Source of the DNA: Anaspis maculata
Lineage: Eukaryota; Arthropoda; Insecta; Coleoptera; Scraptiidae
NCBI GenBank assembly: GCA_949128115.1
Contig: OX421963.1
Location: 77,867,635 to 77,931,634 of the forward strand
Direction of reading: 5' to 3'
Length of the DNA stretch: 64,000 nucleotides
Both the position numbers and the translations under genes were made by a program. Below the pieces are notes generated by a model that was not told the origin of the DNA, ran no database searches, and saw only the letters and a program-made list of their open reading frames with translations. This document shows, in pieces, positions 1-11,841 of this stretch (positions are counted from its first letter, which is position 1; every line of letters starts with the position of its first letter).

Positions 1-78
1 TTTTTTTTTCCTGTTCTCTCTTAGCTTGATGTGCGCCTCACTCTGTTAATGGGTATCTACCTGTTGAGTGGGAATCTC

Positions 79-105
79 AATAATAATAATAATAATAATA
101 ATAAA
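79..105. repeat. (AAT)n microsatellite
   Basis: About nine uninterrupted AAT units form a simple repeat. Confidence 0.9.
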
Positions 106-1040
106 AATGCTTCAAGCGGAATTGAAATTGTTCAAATCAGTCGGGAGTTCTCTGGTTTTGGAATAGGGTGAAATTTGGAGTACGACAATAATTTTGTTGC
201 GTAGTTTAGTAGGGTTTGATCGAGTGGCGCTGTCCACATTCATACCTAAATATCTAGAATACCCTAGTTCTACGATTTTATACAAAGCAAAACATTGTAA
301 ATTGAAGAATTAAAATTACCAGTTTTCATGGAATCGAATAAACGTTTTTTATTATTGCCCAACACGTCAACACCGTCCAGTACGTCCTTATCTCGCTCGG
401 CTGGCGCAATGCTAACGCTACACCTTTGATAAGGCACGTACATATGTATCAATTACACGCGTGATCGCGGCTTCCAGCATCTCCGAGAAGAATAAATCCG
501 ACTCGCCACTTGTGTCTGAACTCGCAACATGCAAGTTCGATATTGTACCATATCCGTCTTTTCACTTTAGCTGGTGTTTTATTGTTTTTTCGGAATCCAC
601 CTTATCCTATGACGGACTCCACCCTTACGTGGTGGACCCTTCAAGCCTGTATTCCCGCCTGAAGGTCCCGGACGTCTCGGGACCGAAGCCTCCTGATCGA
701 CGTCATCCAGTACCTCCATTCCGTCGTGGTTGAGCGGTTCCTGGCCACGATGGAGGCCGGCAACTGGGTAAGTTCTGTGTTTCTCTTTTTGTTATCGCTG
801 TGTTCACGTGACGCTTTATTGCAGAGCGGCACTAATGGTAATTGATGGTAATATCCTTTGAGTCCGCGTGAATTGTCTTGGCCGTTGGTCGATGGTCTAA
901 TGTCGCGAATGTAGTAGTAATGTCATGTTTCTGAAAGAAACCAATTGTTGTTCCCTTGAAAATTTTCGTTGGCAGTGCTGCCATGGACGTTACTTTAATT
1001 GAAAATGCGGAATTGTTGTCTTTTTGTAACTTTGAAGTGA
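106..1040. other. No supported gene; one GC-rich exon-like block
   Basis: Nothing recognisable except roughly 590-772, which is richer in G and C than its surroundings. One + frame there reads through residues such as LIDVIQYLHSVVVERF and ends at a GTAAGT donor-like site near 770. This could be an exon remnant of an unidentified gene or element. I see no partner exon and no family signature, so I do not call a gene. Confidence 0.3.
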
Positions 1041-1064
1041 TGGCCATTTTTCGTGGCACCCTCG

Positions 1065-1152
1065 AGTACGTTATTACGGCGCGGCGGGGCTGTCCCAAAA
1101 CCACGGATCCATCATCTTTGACTAAAGTTGAAACGGTATGTTGTGGCATAAT
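1065..1152 (-). pseudogene. Decayed GST exon 2 relic
   Basis: On the minus strand, right after a TTTCTAG acceptor-like end (1153-1156), the sequence translates as I-M-P-Q-H-T-V-S-T-L-V-K-D-D-G. This resembles the exon 2 start of the intact GSTs in this window ([14 protein letters not shown]). The frame then breaks with an apparent 2-base loss where V-L-W-D-S-H would be expected, and similarity fades after about 30 codons. No matching exon 1 or 3 is seen nearby. A short chance match is possible, but the acceptor and the phase both fit. Confidence 0.5.
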
Positions 1153-1200
1153 CTAGAAATCAATTTTATGTTGAAACGGGCTAAAACAAATACTTCTCAT

Positions 1201-2157
1201 CATATACCTAATAAGTCTATATGGCTAGCCTGCCGGATTTTGCTTGATATTTTTGACTCCTACATATGCCGAAATCTCGGGCTAAAAGTCATTACGGCGC
1301 AAGCGCGAGATCATATAAGGGCGGAAGAGGGGAGTACATGGCGCCGGCAAATTCGAATTGACTGGTGCAGAATGACCAATATAACAACGAAAAAATGTAC
1401 TGCTCACTTTCATTCACTTTGTCATTTTGACAGCTGCGGGGGTTTTGAGGTTATAACAGGCAGTGAATTTTCATTTTTAAACGCCAAGTTCGTACAGAAA
1501 CTTACAAAAAAGGCCGTGAGCATCTGGAGGAGGCGTAATGCACGTACTAACTGACTGAGTTACTCTCTTGACAGTCTGAAACCTGATGTTGAGGAACAGG
1601 TGCTGAGCAGGGAGGCCAGACAGCATAAATGCATTATAAAACATCGAGTTCGACATTGAAGAAAACCATTTTCATTCTTGAAAACTAGTCATTGCAATAC
1701 CTTCTCGACTCAACCCAACTTGGTTGCTGGAAACTCCGTTTCTAAAACAATCTAGCGGAAATAAGTTTTCAAGACTCTGGCAGTGTAAAACTTACCTCGC
1801 TTTTCCAATCGCATGTCTGGAATGTTCGGAAATTCAGCATAATATGTCACCCACTACGTGCATTATGCCTTCTTCAAGCTTTCACGCATCAAAAGAGCGT
1901 TTTAAACTTGTTTTGGTTACAATTAACAATTTCTTACTTGTTATAACCTCCAAAGGTTTAATAATTTTTGTAACTGTCAGAATGTCAAAGTGAATGGTGA
2001 ATTTACTAAATTTTTCATGCCGCTATGTTGGCCCTTCGTCCATGTACTCCCCTCTTTGCTTTAGTTACGGAGCATGCGCGGTGATGACTTTTAACCCGAG
2101 GATGTTGGAGTCCAAAAAAATACCCAAGGCACGCCATATAGACTTATTAGGTATATG
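1201..2157. mobile_element. Non-autonomous long-TIR DNA transposon, 8-bp TSD
   Basis: The first 25 bases (CATATACCTAATAAGTC... to ATGGC) are the exact reverse complement of the last 25. The inverted similarity continues for 200 bases or more in each arm with divergence. The element is flanked by CTTCTCAT at 1193-1200 and 2158-2165, an 8-bp target duplication. Eight-base duplications occur in the hAT and P superfamilies; the CA..TG termini do not settle which. No transposase frame is present, so it would depend on a partner in trans. Confidence 0.8.
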
Positions 2158-2397
2158 CTTCTCATAGAGAGCAACAAGAAGTTAAAATTAAGCTCAGATA
2201 TCTATCTCGGGGTATTCAAGAGTCAAATGTTGCTTCTCCAGAAGATTCATCTCTTCCAATCTTCCAAATCCAGCTGAAGTCCAAGGATTTGGCTGTAATT
2301 AGTTGTGGTTCAAACTGAAGCACCTCAATACTTCCCGAACTATGTACAGTTTTGGAGACATATCTATTCGATGTTGTGTTGAATAGGTAATGATTGG

Positions 2398-3518
2398 ACG
2401 ATCTATCGTTGAGTCGTTTTTGTGTGATCATAGATAAATCCGCATCCCCTTGATTCATTTATGAAAACAAAAGTTTTGCTGTTCTATTTTTCAACGAAGA
2501 GGTGACGTCAACTTACCATTATTTTCAACATTACCTATTTCAATGTTTCATCCCGATCAATATGATTATTGTTGTACTAATATATAGCTTGAAGTTTTCT
2601 TCAACGGTGTGGTGTGGATGATGAAACGGCCTCAGATTCCACCTGGAAGCCGTGCATATTAATTTTTCTGCAAGGCCGTCAAATTTGGCATTTTTTATTT
2701 TCTACCGGGAGCGGCCAAAATGTCAATACACACCTCGATACACACCACTCCGCCCAAGAGCACCGGTTCCGGTACTCTCGCACCAACTTTCTTTTCAGTA
2801 TCACAGAATGCAAAATTGTTAGGCGTGAATATCGTTTCCCGCTAGAGCAAACCGGTGCTTTCGGGTGGAGTGGTGTGTATTGACATTTTGGCCGCTCCCG
2901 CTAGAAAATCAAAAATGCCAAATTTGACGGCCTTGCAGAAAAAATATTATGTACGGCTTCCAGGTGGAATCTGAGGCCGTTTCATCATCCACATCGTTGA
3001 AGGAAACTTCAAGCTATATTTTTGTATAACAATAATCATACTTACCGGGATTAAACATTGAAAAAGGTAATGATGAAAATAATGGTAAGTTGAGGTCACT
3101 CCTTTGCTGAAAAATTGCACTGCGAAAGTTTTCTTCTCATAAATAAATCAAGGGGATGCGGATTTATCGATGATCACACAAAAACTACTCAACAATCTAT
3201 TTGGTGGTCAAAAAAAAAAGAAAATTTCAATTTGTTGACCAGACAAAGAAATTTTTTTTTATAAGAAGAATGGAATTGACATGACGAAAAATGTTATGAT
3301 GGTCAAGAACAAAGTTGTTCAGGTCCTGTACAGTAGATAGGGCGGTATTGAATGGTGCATGGGAAAAATTCTGACATCTTGAAATTTTGAGGGGGCCCCT
3401 AATCGACAAATTTTTGAGTGCTGCGGGTCAAATCACTTGAAATTTCATGAAGTTTGCAATATGCCAAATTTCATTGCAGTATCACAAAATGCAGAATCAA
3501 ACAGCGTACCGCTGCAAC
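2398..3518. mobile_element. Foldback element, copy A, left end lost
   Basis: Two long arms (about 2398-2790 and 2840-3230) are inverted copies of each other. The right arm continues to a terminus GCGTACCGCTGCAAC followed by TA (3519-3520). The same element is complete at 34507-35965. Here the outer part of the left arm is missing, with homology starting near the GTTGAGTCG at about 2403. No coding capacity was recognised. The complete copy suggests TA-type insertion, as in Tc1/mariner-related elements. Confidence 0.75.
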
Positions 3519-3838
3519 TATAGATAATAAAAATTAACACTATCTTAATCATCCAACTATCCTATACTAGTAATGTTTACAAAGTTGACATACTGAATAA
3601 GTAAGACCTGATAAGGGAGATGGATATCTAAAATGTTCTTTCAATTAACATGGTATGCAATTTTTGTAGGTAATTTTTATCAAAGCATAAACTAATTCCA
3701 GAATAGCTTAACGCTCGTAAAGCAATTTATTTAAATGAACTGTTACGTTACGTCACTAATTGTTATTATAAACATTGTATACACACAAAAGTTGCATGTC
3801 ATCGTAGGTCTACCTACTCATCTTTATCAACTACTACA

Positions 3839-3866
3839 GTATAAAAGTAACTCTCATTCTCAGCCA
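3839..3866 (+). promoter_or_regulatory. GST core promoter: TATA box and Inr region
   Basis: GTATAAAAG sits about 65 bp upstream of the start codon and is followed by CATTCAGTTG, an arthropod Inr-like TCAGT motif. The same layout precedes the GST at 6309. Confidence 0.6.
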
Positions 3867-3907
3867 TTCAGTTGTTTGAAAACCACAAAACTACAAGCAC
3901 GTCTATC

Positions 3908-4669
3908 ATGGCTCCTCCAACACTTTACATGAATCCAGCGACTCCCGGCGTCAGATCAATCCTCATGACTGCCAAATGCCTCAACCTCGAGCTCAACAAA
4001 AAGTACATCGACACGTTCAAAGGCGAAACTAAAACTCCCGAGTTTATCAAAGTGAGACCTGTGTTTTTTGCAATTTTAAGTGAAAATTTTAACGCATCAA
4101 AATATTTAGATGAACCCACAACACACCGTGCCGACCTTGGACGACAACGGCTACATCTTATGGGAAAGCTACGCGATCTTGCCGTATCTCGTCGACAAGT
4201 ACGGCAAGGATGATTCTTTGTACCCCAAGGATTTGCAAAAACGCTCGACCATCAACCAAAGACTGCACTTTGCCAGTGGACTGCTTTACCCCAGACTCGG
4301 AGTGATAGTGGTATGTTTACAAACCTTGACCTGGTGTCCTAGTGCGTTTTAATTATTGGATTATAACAATTTCAGGGGAAGATTTTCCAAAAAGCTGAAC
4401 CGGAGCAAAAAGATTGGGATTCGCTTTACGAGGCCTATGATTTCTTGGAGGTGTTTTTGGAAAAGGGATATATCTATGGCAGCTCATTGACCATCGCAGA
4501 TTTTGCCATCATTGTGATCCTGGCATCTGTCGAGTTATTCCAGAAAGTTGACGCAAAGAGGTGGCCGAAACTCACTGCTTGGATGAGGAAAATCGAAGCG
4601 TTACCTTGTTACAGTGTAAATAAGGAAGGCCTGGAGAAAATGAAGGAGTTTCTGGCTGCAAAGAAGTGA
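3908..4669 (+). CDS. Glutathione S-transferase, delta/epsilon type (three exons)
   Basis: Exons 3908-4051, 4110-4310 and 4376-4669 give 212 residues; both introns are phase 0 with GT..AG ends. The protein should join glutathione to electrophiles in the cytosol (detoxification). The N-terminal thioredoxin-like domain has the G-site loop NPQHTVPTL (cis-Pro) and the W-E-S-Y-A-I helix start that binds the glutathione gamma-glutamyl group. The C-terminal helical domain carries S-L-T-I-A-D-F, the N-capping box typical of GSTs. Length fits the insect family (about 210-220). In the motif N-P-A-T-P-G-V-R the residue four before the conserved Arg, normally the catalytic Ser, is Thr12. The start was chosen because [10 protein letters not shown] aligns with the paralogues. 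An AATAAA lies at 4685-4690. It is closely related to the genes at 6309 and 15092. The exact class (delta versus epsilon) is inferred. Confidence 0.93.
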
Positions 4670-4690
4670 TTTTTGATTTTCAACAATAAA

Positions 4691-6205
4691 TTATTATTAT
4701 AAGTATTAATTTATTTCCGACTTTTATTCAGACATTTTTTTTTAATATTAAAATGGCATGGGTAACTGACTACTGCTACAGCGGAACTGTCACTCAACTA
4801 ACAAAACTTTGAAAACCTAGGAAAAAGTAGCGAAAAGTTCAAGGGTTAAGGAGCATTCACAAGGCTCTTGTGTTCACCAGCACGCCTTATCCTTGAAGGC
4901 GGTTTTTGTTACTTTCAAAATCTTTGCATACGACTATGCACTTTAAGAACTCTCGCTTAGACGTCCTCTAATCTAAAAAGAGCCCATTTCAATATGAAAC
5001 AAAATTCAAAATAGCCTGTTCTCGTGCCTCGCTCTGTATATATTATCTGATACCATGTACTCTGTATCAATTGTACCCTACCCGATATTTATTCACTATT
5101 ATTGATGTTGTTGTTACCCATCGTTTCTGGTCATAGATTCAATCACCTAGCCACCTCTATCAGATATCGTGTGATCTTAATAAACTCGTAAGTTGGTTAT
5201 TTGAATCTACCTGATCAAATTTCGGGGTGTGAAGCTGCTTTTGGATAGGCCACAGCCTGCCGAAATCATAAATTTATTTGGTCACACTGTGTAGATTATG
5301 TAGGGTGCCTTCTTATCTCGATAATTACTAAGTTTCAACATAGCAAATAACATAAGTCAACAAGCTAGTAACATGCATGACTTACCCAAAGTCTTTTATT
5401 TGTATGGACTGATAAAATAGGTGCAAAAAATTGAACAAACTGAAAGTAGAAAAATCGCATCTAAGTTTTCTTTTATTGGTGATTCAAACGCAAATTGCTT
5501 TGTGCTTAGCTTTGTTTGCTGTTTCCACTATCACTCTGGATAATTCAGTAACAACAACAACAACAATATACGTAATTGTAACAATATTTGGGACAGGAAT
5601 ACTCTTGTCGGGATATTTGTGGCAAGTACATTCTACTCTAACCTCCCTACCGCAGAGGTTGGGAACCGGAACACCGAGAAAAGAACGGAAAACAGCGTGG
5701 AGGACGACTATCTTCGTCGTCGATCCAAGTTGAGTAGTAGTGGCAGCGATTAGCATTGTGTCATGATTAAGTAGGTACCCACCTCGCTTTCAAGTTATTC
5801 AAGTTTTTTGAAATTGAAAACTGGTTTTGTATTGCACCCGAGGAGTACTTAGTTGAGGTACTGATGGCCAAAATAATACATATCAAGGATTCCCAATGAT
5901 TTCCATATGGACTTGTATCTTGTATGTAACCTACAAGATCTCCAAACCTGATTGTAAACTGAATCTACCTCTATGGATTGCCCAAGCCCAATGTTTCATA
6001 GCTCTGCACGGTCGTCGATCCAAGTGCATCAGTAGTTTTGTATTGTTGTATTGCGCCATATTCCATAACTCGATAATTCGGCACTTCTTCAATAAAATCC
6101 TTTTCAACTTTTTCGCTATCTCACTGTTGAAGTATTATCATCATACTTACAGCTGTTAGCTGTTGATGTCAAGAAGATACATCTCACAAGATAAGGATAG
6201 GAGGT
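4691..6205. other. Intergenic, no gene supported
   Basis: About 1.5 kb between two GST genes. One hydrophobic + frame (5431-5733) begins at TTG, contains an (ACA)n run near 5550-5570 and has no recognisable domain, so I do not call it. No inverted repeat stands out. Confidence 0.5.
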
Positions 6206-6210
6206 ACGAA

Positions 6211-6251
6211 GGTATAAAAATAGCTTCACTCACTATTGAGCATTCAGTTGT
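6211..6251 (+). promoter_or_regulatory. GST core promoter: TATA box and Inr region
   Basis: GGTATAAAAATAGC, then GCATTCAGTTG about 30 bp later, matches the arrangement before the 3908 gene and the orphan promoter at about 18250. Confidence 0.6.
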
Positions 6252-6308
6252 TCTCAATAAGTTAAGCTTCGAATATACCCACAATAACCTTACTTTACCT
6301 GCTGCAGC

Positions 6309-7452
6309 ATGGCTCCCCCGACACTTTACATGAACCCAGCAACTCCTGGTGTCAGGTCGATCCTGATAACTGTCAAATGCTTGAACCTCGAACTCGACAA
6401 AAAATTCGTCGACACCACGAAAGGCGAAACTCGAACACCAGAATTCATCAAAGTAAGTACATACTTCTTAATGTTGTTATTCTAATTATAATAATGTTGA
6501 ATGATACCTATATGCATCAGGGTATAATGTTGTGAATCAAGATGTTAATCAATAAAATTTTAGATGAACCCACAGCACACCGTGCCGACCTTGGACGACA
6601 ATGGCTACATTTTGTGGGAAAGTCACGCAATAATGCCATACCTCGTCGATAAGTACGGAAAGGACGATTCGTTGTATCCCAAGGACTTGCAGAAACGCTC
6701 GACCATCAACCAGAGGCTGCACTTTGCCGGTGGAGTGCTTTATCCGAAATATGGCAAAATAGTGGTAAGTACTTATGTTTATTTCCTAGTGCCTACTCGT
6801 AAGAGTGCTCTTACGTCTCGACATCAAGTTGTAAGCGCAAAGTTTAGACTGGACAACTTACCAAGCTGATGTCTAATTGATTGATAGACTTTGTTATTAG
6901 TCTATTGCCGGGGTCATTTTTCACTTATGACGACGGTCTGGGCCATTTCAACATGATATTGAGACATTTACTACAGCCTAAATATTTTGAACATGCATGT
7001 CAAGTTGGCTGGTTGTCTGCCGGCTCCACCTGGAAAAGAAATTTTCCGGGAAAAACGTCACTTGACTCATCATAAAAATATTTTGCCCCTAGCTCTCTAG
7101 TATCTGCAATATTATGGTTTTAATGTTTTTGATTGCACGATATACTTTTCAGGGGTCAGTCTTCTACAAATTACCAGTGGAACAGAAAGATTGGGACTCG
7201 TTGTACGAAGCGTACGATTTCATGGAAAAGTTTGTGGAAAAAGGATACATCTTTGGAGACTCGTTGACCGTCGCAGATCTTGCCATCGTTGTGATCCTGG
7301 CATCTGTCGAAATCATTGAAAAGATCGATGCAGGGAAATGGCCAAAACTTACGGCTTGGTTGAGGAAAATTGAAGCGTTACCTTGTTACAGTGAAAGCAA
7401 GGAAGGGTTGGAGTTATTAAAAGGGTATCTCGCTCCATCGTTCCGAAAATGA
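6309..7452 (+). CDS. Glutathione S-transferase, delta/epsilon type (three exons)
   Basis: Exons 6309-6452, 6564-6764 and 7153-7452 give 214 residues with both introns in phase 0. Exon 1 ends at E-F-I-K and exon 2 opens with [14 protein letters not shown], as in its paralogues. The G-site shows cis-Pro in TVPTL and W-E-S-H-A-I. The C-terminal domain has S-L-T-V-A-D-L and ends in a basic S-F-R-K. Thr12 occupies the catalytic Ser position (T-P-G-V-R). It likely conjugates or binds glutathione in the cytosol. Exon 1 differs from the 3908 gene mainly by charge changes (for example D-K-K-F-V-D), suggesting duplication followed by divergence. An AATAAA is at 7488-7493. Intron 2 is longer (388 bp) than in the neighbour. 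Confidence 0.92.
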
Positions 7453-7559
7453 GGCTTTCGGTTTTTTTTCTCGTTGTTTTTTTTGCCAATAAAATATTCT
7501 TGCTTACTTATATCGAAGTATTTGAAGTTTGATTCCAAAAGCTTCCGAAAATCAGGCTG

Positions 7560-8560
7560 TAAGCAGTGGCAGATATCACAATTTTTTTCAACATTTCTTG
7601 AGTGTTGTCCAGCAAAACGCTACATTTGAGTGTTGCCGCGTAGCCCACTGTGTTATCTAGAGTAGGCACCTAAGCAATCATCCAGCGAAAACCCGAGCTC
7701 AATCTGAGATCTAGGAGGAGCCGAGCTATTGCCTGGAAATGTCTGGACGCAAGAACGAGAACGTAAGTGCTTCCGGTTCGTTGCGCTAAAAATCTTTATC
7801 CGTTGCTCCACGTTCTTCTCACAACCTAAAGTATTTTGCCACGAAACTCGGTGAAGATCTAGACGCGGGAGTAAGGCACACACCTGCACAATTGGCGAAG
7901 GAACCGTGCATCGAGAAGACCTTGCCGGAATACTCGTCAAGTTGATAGACTTTTCTAGGGCCCTTGCAAATGAACTGTCGACAAATTCGGGAATATGCCA
8001 GAACGACAATGGAAACGACGAGAACCTTCAAGGCCTTTCAGGGAGAAGTTGGAATATTCTCGAATACATGACGCGAGTATATGAGGTATGGTCGGGGAGC
8101 AGGTCAGAGTTGAATTCACAAGGAAAGTGGGATCATCAGCGAAGTTGCATAGGACGACATCTAAGTGCGATGATTCATTTATGTGACGCGTAAATTATTG
8201 CTTAGGACGCAGTTTGTCTCTCAGAGTTATTGTACCCAGAGCAAATTCGTAACATCATCTCTATGAATCTTCTGCACCGAGAAGTGTTGAACAGATCATC
8301 TGGGAAACATTGAAATGCTTTGGTCAAGTTTTATCAAAGGGACAACCAACTCTATGGGGCAAGTGCTGATGCCTGTACTTCTTCAGGGGACCGTCAAAGC
8401 AGAAGAAAAGATCAACGGGGTCTTGGTAACCCTGACCAAATCCCGACTCGAAGAGAATGAAGATGCGGGTACGGAGATTGCTATACGTTCGAGATGTAAA
8501 GGTGCACCAAAGAATGATACTGTTTCAGAAGTTTGACTAAGATCCTGTTTTCTTATAAAC
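7560..8560. repeat. Diverged dispersed repeat
   Basis: The 8270-8560 part resembles 12560-12870 over about 290 bp, sharing words such as GCACCGAGAA, TTTTA(T/C)CAAAG(G/A)GACAAC and CGAGATGTAAA(A/G)GTGCACC. The 7847-7940 part carries a short core (ACACCTGCACAATTGGCG and following) that recurs elsewhere in the window. Frames across the repeat are broken. I cannot name the family; it may be the remains of an element's coding region. Confidence 0.5.
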
Positions 8561-8579
8561 TTTCAGATCTGTACTTATA

Positions 8580-9160
8580 ACACCATTGTATCACTTTATT
8601 TTTTATTGTTCTAATCATGAATGCACATTGATTTTAATCCGAGGTTGGATGGTAGAGCAAGTAATAGCTGAATATCGCCTTGGTAAAACGAGTCAATAAA
8701 AAAAATCTCGAGAGCTTTTGGCCCATGTTATTCAGATACTAACCATTCAATGACAATGTCATTTAGATTTTTATCAAAATTTTTGTTCAAGAATATTGTT
8801 GATTGTTATCCAACCACTGTATGTTTTTCAATCTGATATACCTGAGCTGTCTAATACGTGGGTAATCAACAATTGATCATAAATTAGTTGATATTATGAT
8901 ATAATCATTCGGTATACTACTCACATACTCATTATTATAGGTTTGTTTTCGAATTTCAAAATTTTAACTTTGCCGTCTCTATATCATTTCGTTGGGAGGT
9001 ACGAAGTTTCCGGAGAAAATAACAAAGCCAAGGCACCTGATAAAGGTAAATCAATGATGATAATGTGTAACCCACGAGTTATAAGTGAATGATGAGTTGG
9101 AAAACCATTATTATAAATAAATATATTATTATATTCATTATAATTAGTTAAAGTTTACTA
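8580..9160. other. AT-rich stretch, nothing recognised
   Basis: No long frame, terminal repeat or RNA structure was seen in this AT-rich stretch between a repeat and a LINE fragment. Confidence 0.5.
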
Positions 9161-9164
9161 TGCT

Positions 9165-9644
9165 ATGAACCAGAGTTTCATCAACAAAAAGGAAGTTTCG
9201 ACAAAGACAAAAATCAATGTATACAAATCAATATTTAGACCAATACTGACATACGGATGCGAGACATGGACACTGACAAGACAACTGAAGAGCAAGATCC
9301 AAGCGACAGAAATGAAATACCTCAGAAGAACAAAGGGAATAACAAGAAGAGACAGAATTAGAAATGAACAAGTGAGAGAAGAACTAGGAGTGCAATCGAC
9401 GCTAGAATTAATTGAACAGAGACAACTCAGTTGGTGGGGACACTTACTGAGGATGAGCGATAAAAGACCAGTCAGGAAAATATGGGAGGCAAGGATAGAG
9501 AAAAAGAAGGAACGAGGAAGGCCGAAACAGACATGGGAAGAGACCATAGATAAGATCTTGGAGAATAAAAGAAAGACATGGAATGAAGCGAGAATATTAG
9601 CAGGAAACAAGAAGAAGTGGTGCGAATTTGTACATAATCTGTGA
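9165..9644 (+). pseudogene. LINE (non-LTR retrotransposon) ORF2 C-terminal fragment
   Basis: A 159-codon frame encodes the region after the reverse transcriptase catalytic core of a non-LTR element. It contains T-Y-G-C-E-T-W-T-L, M-K-Y-L-R-R-T-K-G-I-T-R-R-D-R-I-R-N, a W-W-G-H-L-L-R-M block and G-R-P-K-Q-T-W. This order is familiar from the C-termini of many insect LINE ORF2 proteins. The frame is open but starts abruptly inside the domain; the RT palm with its Y-A-D-D is absent. It is therefore a 5'-truncated insertion, not a functional gene. The following bases (to about 9800) look like more element sequence in other frames. Clade assignment would need a database comparison. Confidence 0.8.
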
Positions 9645-10128
9645 ATTGTAGATATTGTAAGCCCGACACCTTGCGGTAGAAGGGAATTTGATAATATATA
9701 TCACAGAGGTATCACAGACATACCTACAAAAAACAAGCTGATCCAGGATCGCTCGTCGAAGGAGCGGCTGGCTGATAAATGGAGGTCGTGGGTGATGTAT
9801 GGCGACTGGAGATAGAGAGTGGAGCGAAACGGCATTTGACAGGGCTTGAGGCTGAACAGATACGAAGAGAAAGAGATACACCGATATATGGAGCCACAGT
9901 CGAAGACAGAGACCCCTGGCTGAGGATAGGTTCAACAAAACCTCGAAGATAACTAGTGATTCCAGTGGAGAAACGACCGTTCAATGGGGATCAGTTCGAG
10001 ATATGCATCAGTGTTCTTATCTACTTTATGTTTGAAGTTAGTGTTAATATATCTAGCACCTGCTAATTAGACTCGGTATCATTGTTCAATAAAAACAGTT
10101 GTTCTCATGCTACGGTACCACGCACATC

Positions 10129-10269
10129 ATGGCTCTTTCAACACTTTACATAAATCCAGCAGCTCCCGGCGTTAGGTCGGTGTTGATGATTGCCAAATGC
10201 TTGAACCTCAAACTGAACAAAAAATATGTCGCCATTAATGGCGGAACTAAGGTTCCTGAGCTTATTGAG
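10129..10269 (+). pseudogene. Orphan GST exon 1
   Basis: MALSTLYINPAAPGVRSV and the following codons through P-E-L-I-E match GST exon 1, with a GT donor at 10270. It is one codon shorter than the paralogues, in the stretch after K-K-Y. No exon 2 or 3 follows before the next GST; instead a satellite-like block begins at about 10330. The position four before the conserved Arg, catalytic Ser in the family, is Ala here, which would remove the activating hydroxyl. It is most likely a truncated duplicate, although its exon frame is open. Confidence 0.8.
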
Positions 10270-10329
10270 GTGATAACTGGTGCATTTCTGTAATGTTACA
10301 TAAAAATATTTTCCTAGCCCTGTCTATGA

Positions 10330-11440
10330 AAGTAACTCATTGATGCACACTGAGTTACACACGCTTCAAAGGACGTGAAAATTGTTCGTATGAAAATACT
10401 GAAAATAGCGTGACCGGACAATTCGTCGCACGAACAATTCATCGCGAACAAATTTGCCTCAGTTTTACTAACCCGTTTTGTGTTTTTTCTGGCTTTCAGA
10501 GTTCCAACGAGTCCCTTATATCTTACTGTATTATTTGAAACCCTTTTGGGCACCCTTGTTTTTTCAATGTCTTTGAACCTCTAGTGAGTCCCTTTGCATT
10601 ACTCCGCGCACTTCTAGTAGTGCACTGAGCTTCCGGAACTCTAATTTGGAACCCTATTGAGCCCCTTGTGCCCGCAAGTGTTGTTTAAAGACCTAATTAG
10701 CCCTTCAGGTTTTCTCATGACTACCAGAGTCCCAGCAAGCCCTCTGTTGCGTTCTTGTGCTATCCAGACCTCCATTGGGCCTCCTTGCGACTTGAGTGCA
10801 GTTTAAAGCCTTTGGCGAGCCTCTTGCATTTCTCCGTGACTTTCGCAGCGGTAAGTACCTTTGTGTTTCCATGTCATATTTGGAGTCCTATCCTGGAGTT
10901 TCCTCAGGTATATTTTTTCTGAGCTCTGCTTAGCCCCTTTACATTTTTCCGTGACTTCCGGAGCACTAGAGCCCCTTGTGCCTTCATATGGTGTTCAGAG
11001 CCCTGTCGGGCTCCTCCAGTCTAATTCTGAGCCCTAATAACCCTTCTTATGTTTTTCATGGCTTTCAGAATTCCAGAAACTCCCATTTTGCAGACTTATG
11101 TTTTCAAGAGTCCCACTGGACCTCGGTGTGATTTGAAGCCCTGCTATGCCCCCTTGTACTTCCCGTGACTTCCGGAGCAGCAAGGAGCGTTGTGTCATCA
11201 TATCATACTCGGAGCCCTACCGGGCCCCTTTGTTTTTTAAAATGTAATCAAAGCTCTGATAAGCCCCAGAGCTGATAGGCTACCAGAGAAAATACGTACT
11301 AATAAGCCTATTTTATTATACAGATCTCCAGTAGGCCTCTTTGTGTCTTTAAAATCGATTGAAGTTCTGTTGGGCCCCTTTTATTTTTTCGAGGCTTTCG
11401 GAGCACTAGTGAAAGCCTGAATTCCTGCCTGCGTGCTAAA
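10330..11440. repeat. Satellite-like block A (GAGCCC/CCCCTTGTG words)
   Basis: Imperfect, higher-order repetition of words such as GGAGCCCTA, GAGCCCC, CCTTGTG, CTTTCGGAG and GCACTAGT over about 1.1 kb. Near its left edge is GTGACCGGACAATTCGTCGC. The same opening words and the same vocabulary occur at 32530-33400, so both are copies of one repeat family. No coding potential is apparent. Confidence 0.7.
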
Positions 11441-11510
11441 AAAAACATTTTATCTGTGGCGCCACATGTTTTTTTTGCAACCCAAAGCTTAACATATTGC
11501 TACGAAACCC

Positions 11511-11560
11511 GCTGGAGATCTCGACGCGTGAATAAGACCCGCTGGAACAAGTGGCGGAGG
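11511..11560. repeat. Dispersed short core
   Basis: CTGGAGATCTCGACGCG, then ...GGCGGAGGAGCCGT, is a diverged member of the core family also seen at about 7850, 14180, 49060, 50010 and 57010. Confidence 0.4.
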
Positions 11561-11841
11561 AGCCGTCAATATTCATGGACTGTAGACTGCCTATCAGACA
11601 GCCTGACAACAACGGTCAATGCATAATGACATGATGGCCTGCCTAGTGCGCAATCGCAGAGCATGGCCTGCCTCGTGCGCAATCGCAGAACAGATTTAAG
11701 TATTGCTTTATTATTCTCCTAATTTGAACTCCCAAATTCCCAGATTTTTTTATGGGAAAAGTGGGGACTTTTGAGACAAGACATTTTATATCGTCTGTAG
11801 TGATCTCGGTACTTTGATTTCAACAAATATAAGCAAAATAG

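Noticed and set aside
832..1149. 105-codon minus frame as a GST gene
   Set aside because: Only the first 30 or so codons resemble GST exon 2, and the rest does not match any GST exon, so only a relic is listed.
1201..2157. Coding frames inside the long-TIR element (for example 1138-1554)
   Set aside because: They run across the TIR border and show no transposase motifs.
5431..5733. 100-codon hydrophobic + frame
   Set aside because: It begins at TTG, includes an (ACA)n run, has no domain, and lies between GST genes without splice or polyadenylation support.
9158..9610. 150-codon minus frame
   Set aside because: It is a shadow of the LINE ORF2 fragment; its composition (Ser/Leu/Phe-rich) is typical of antisense reading.
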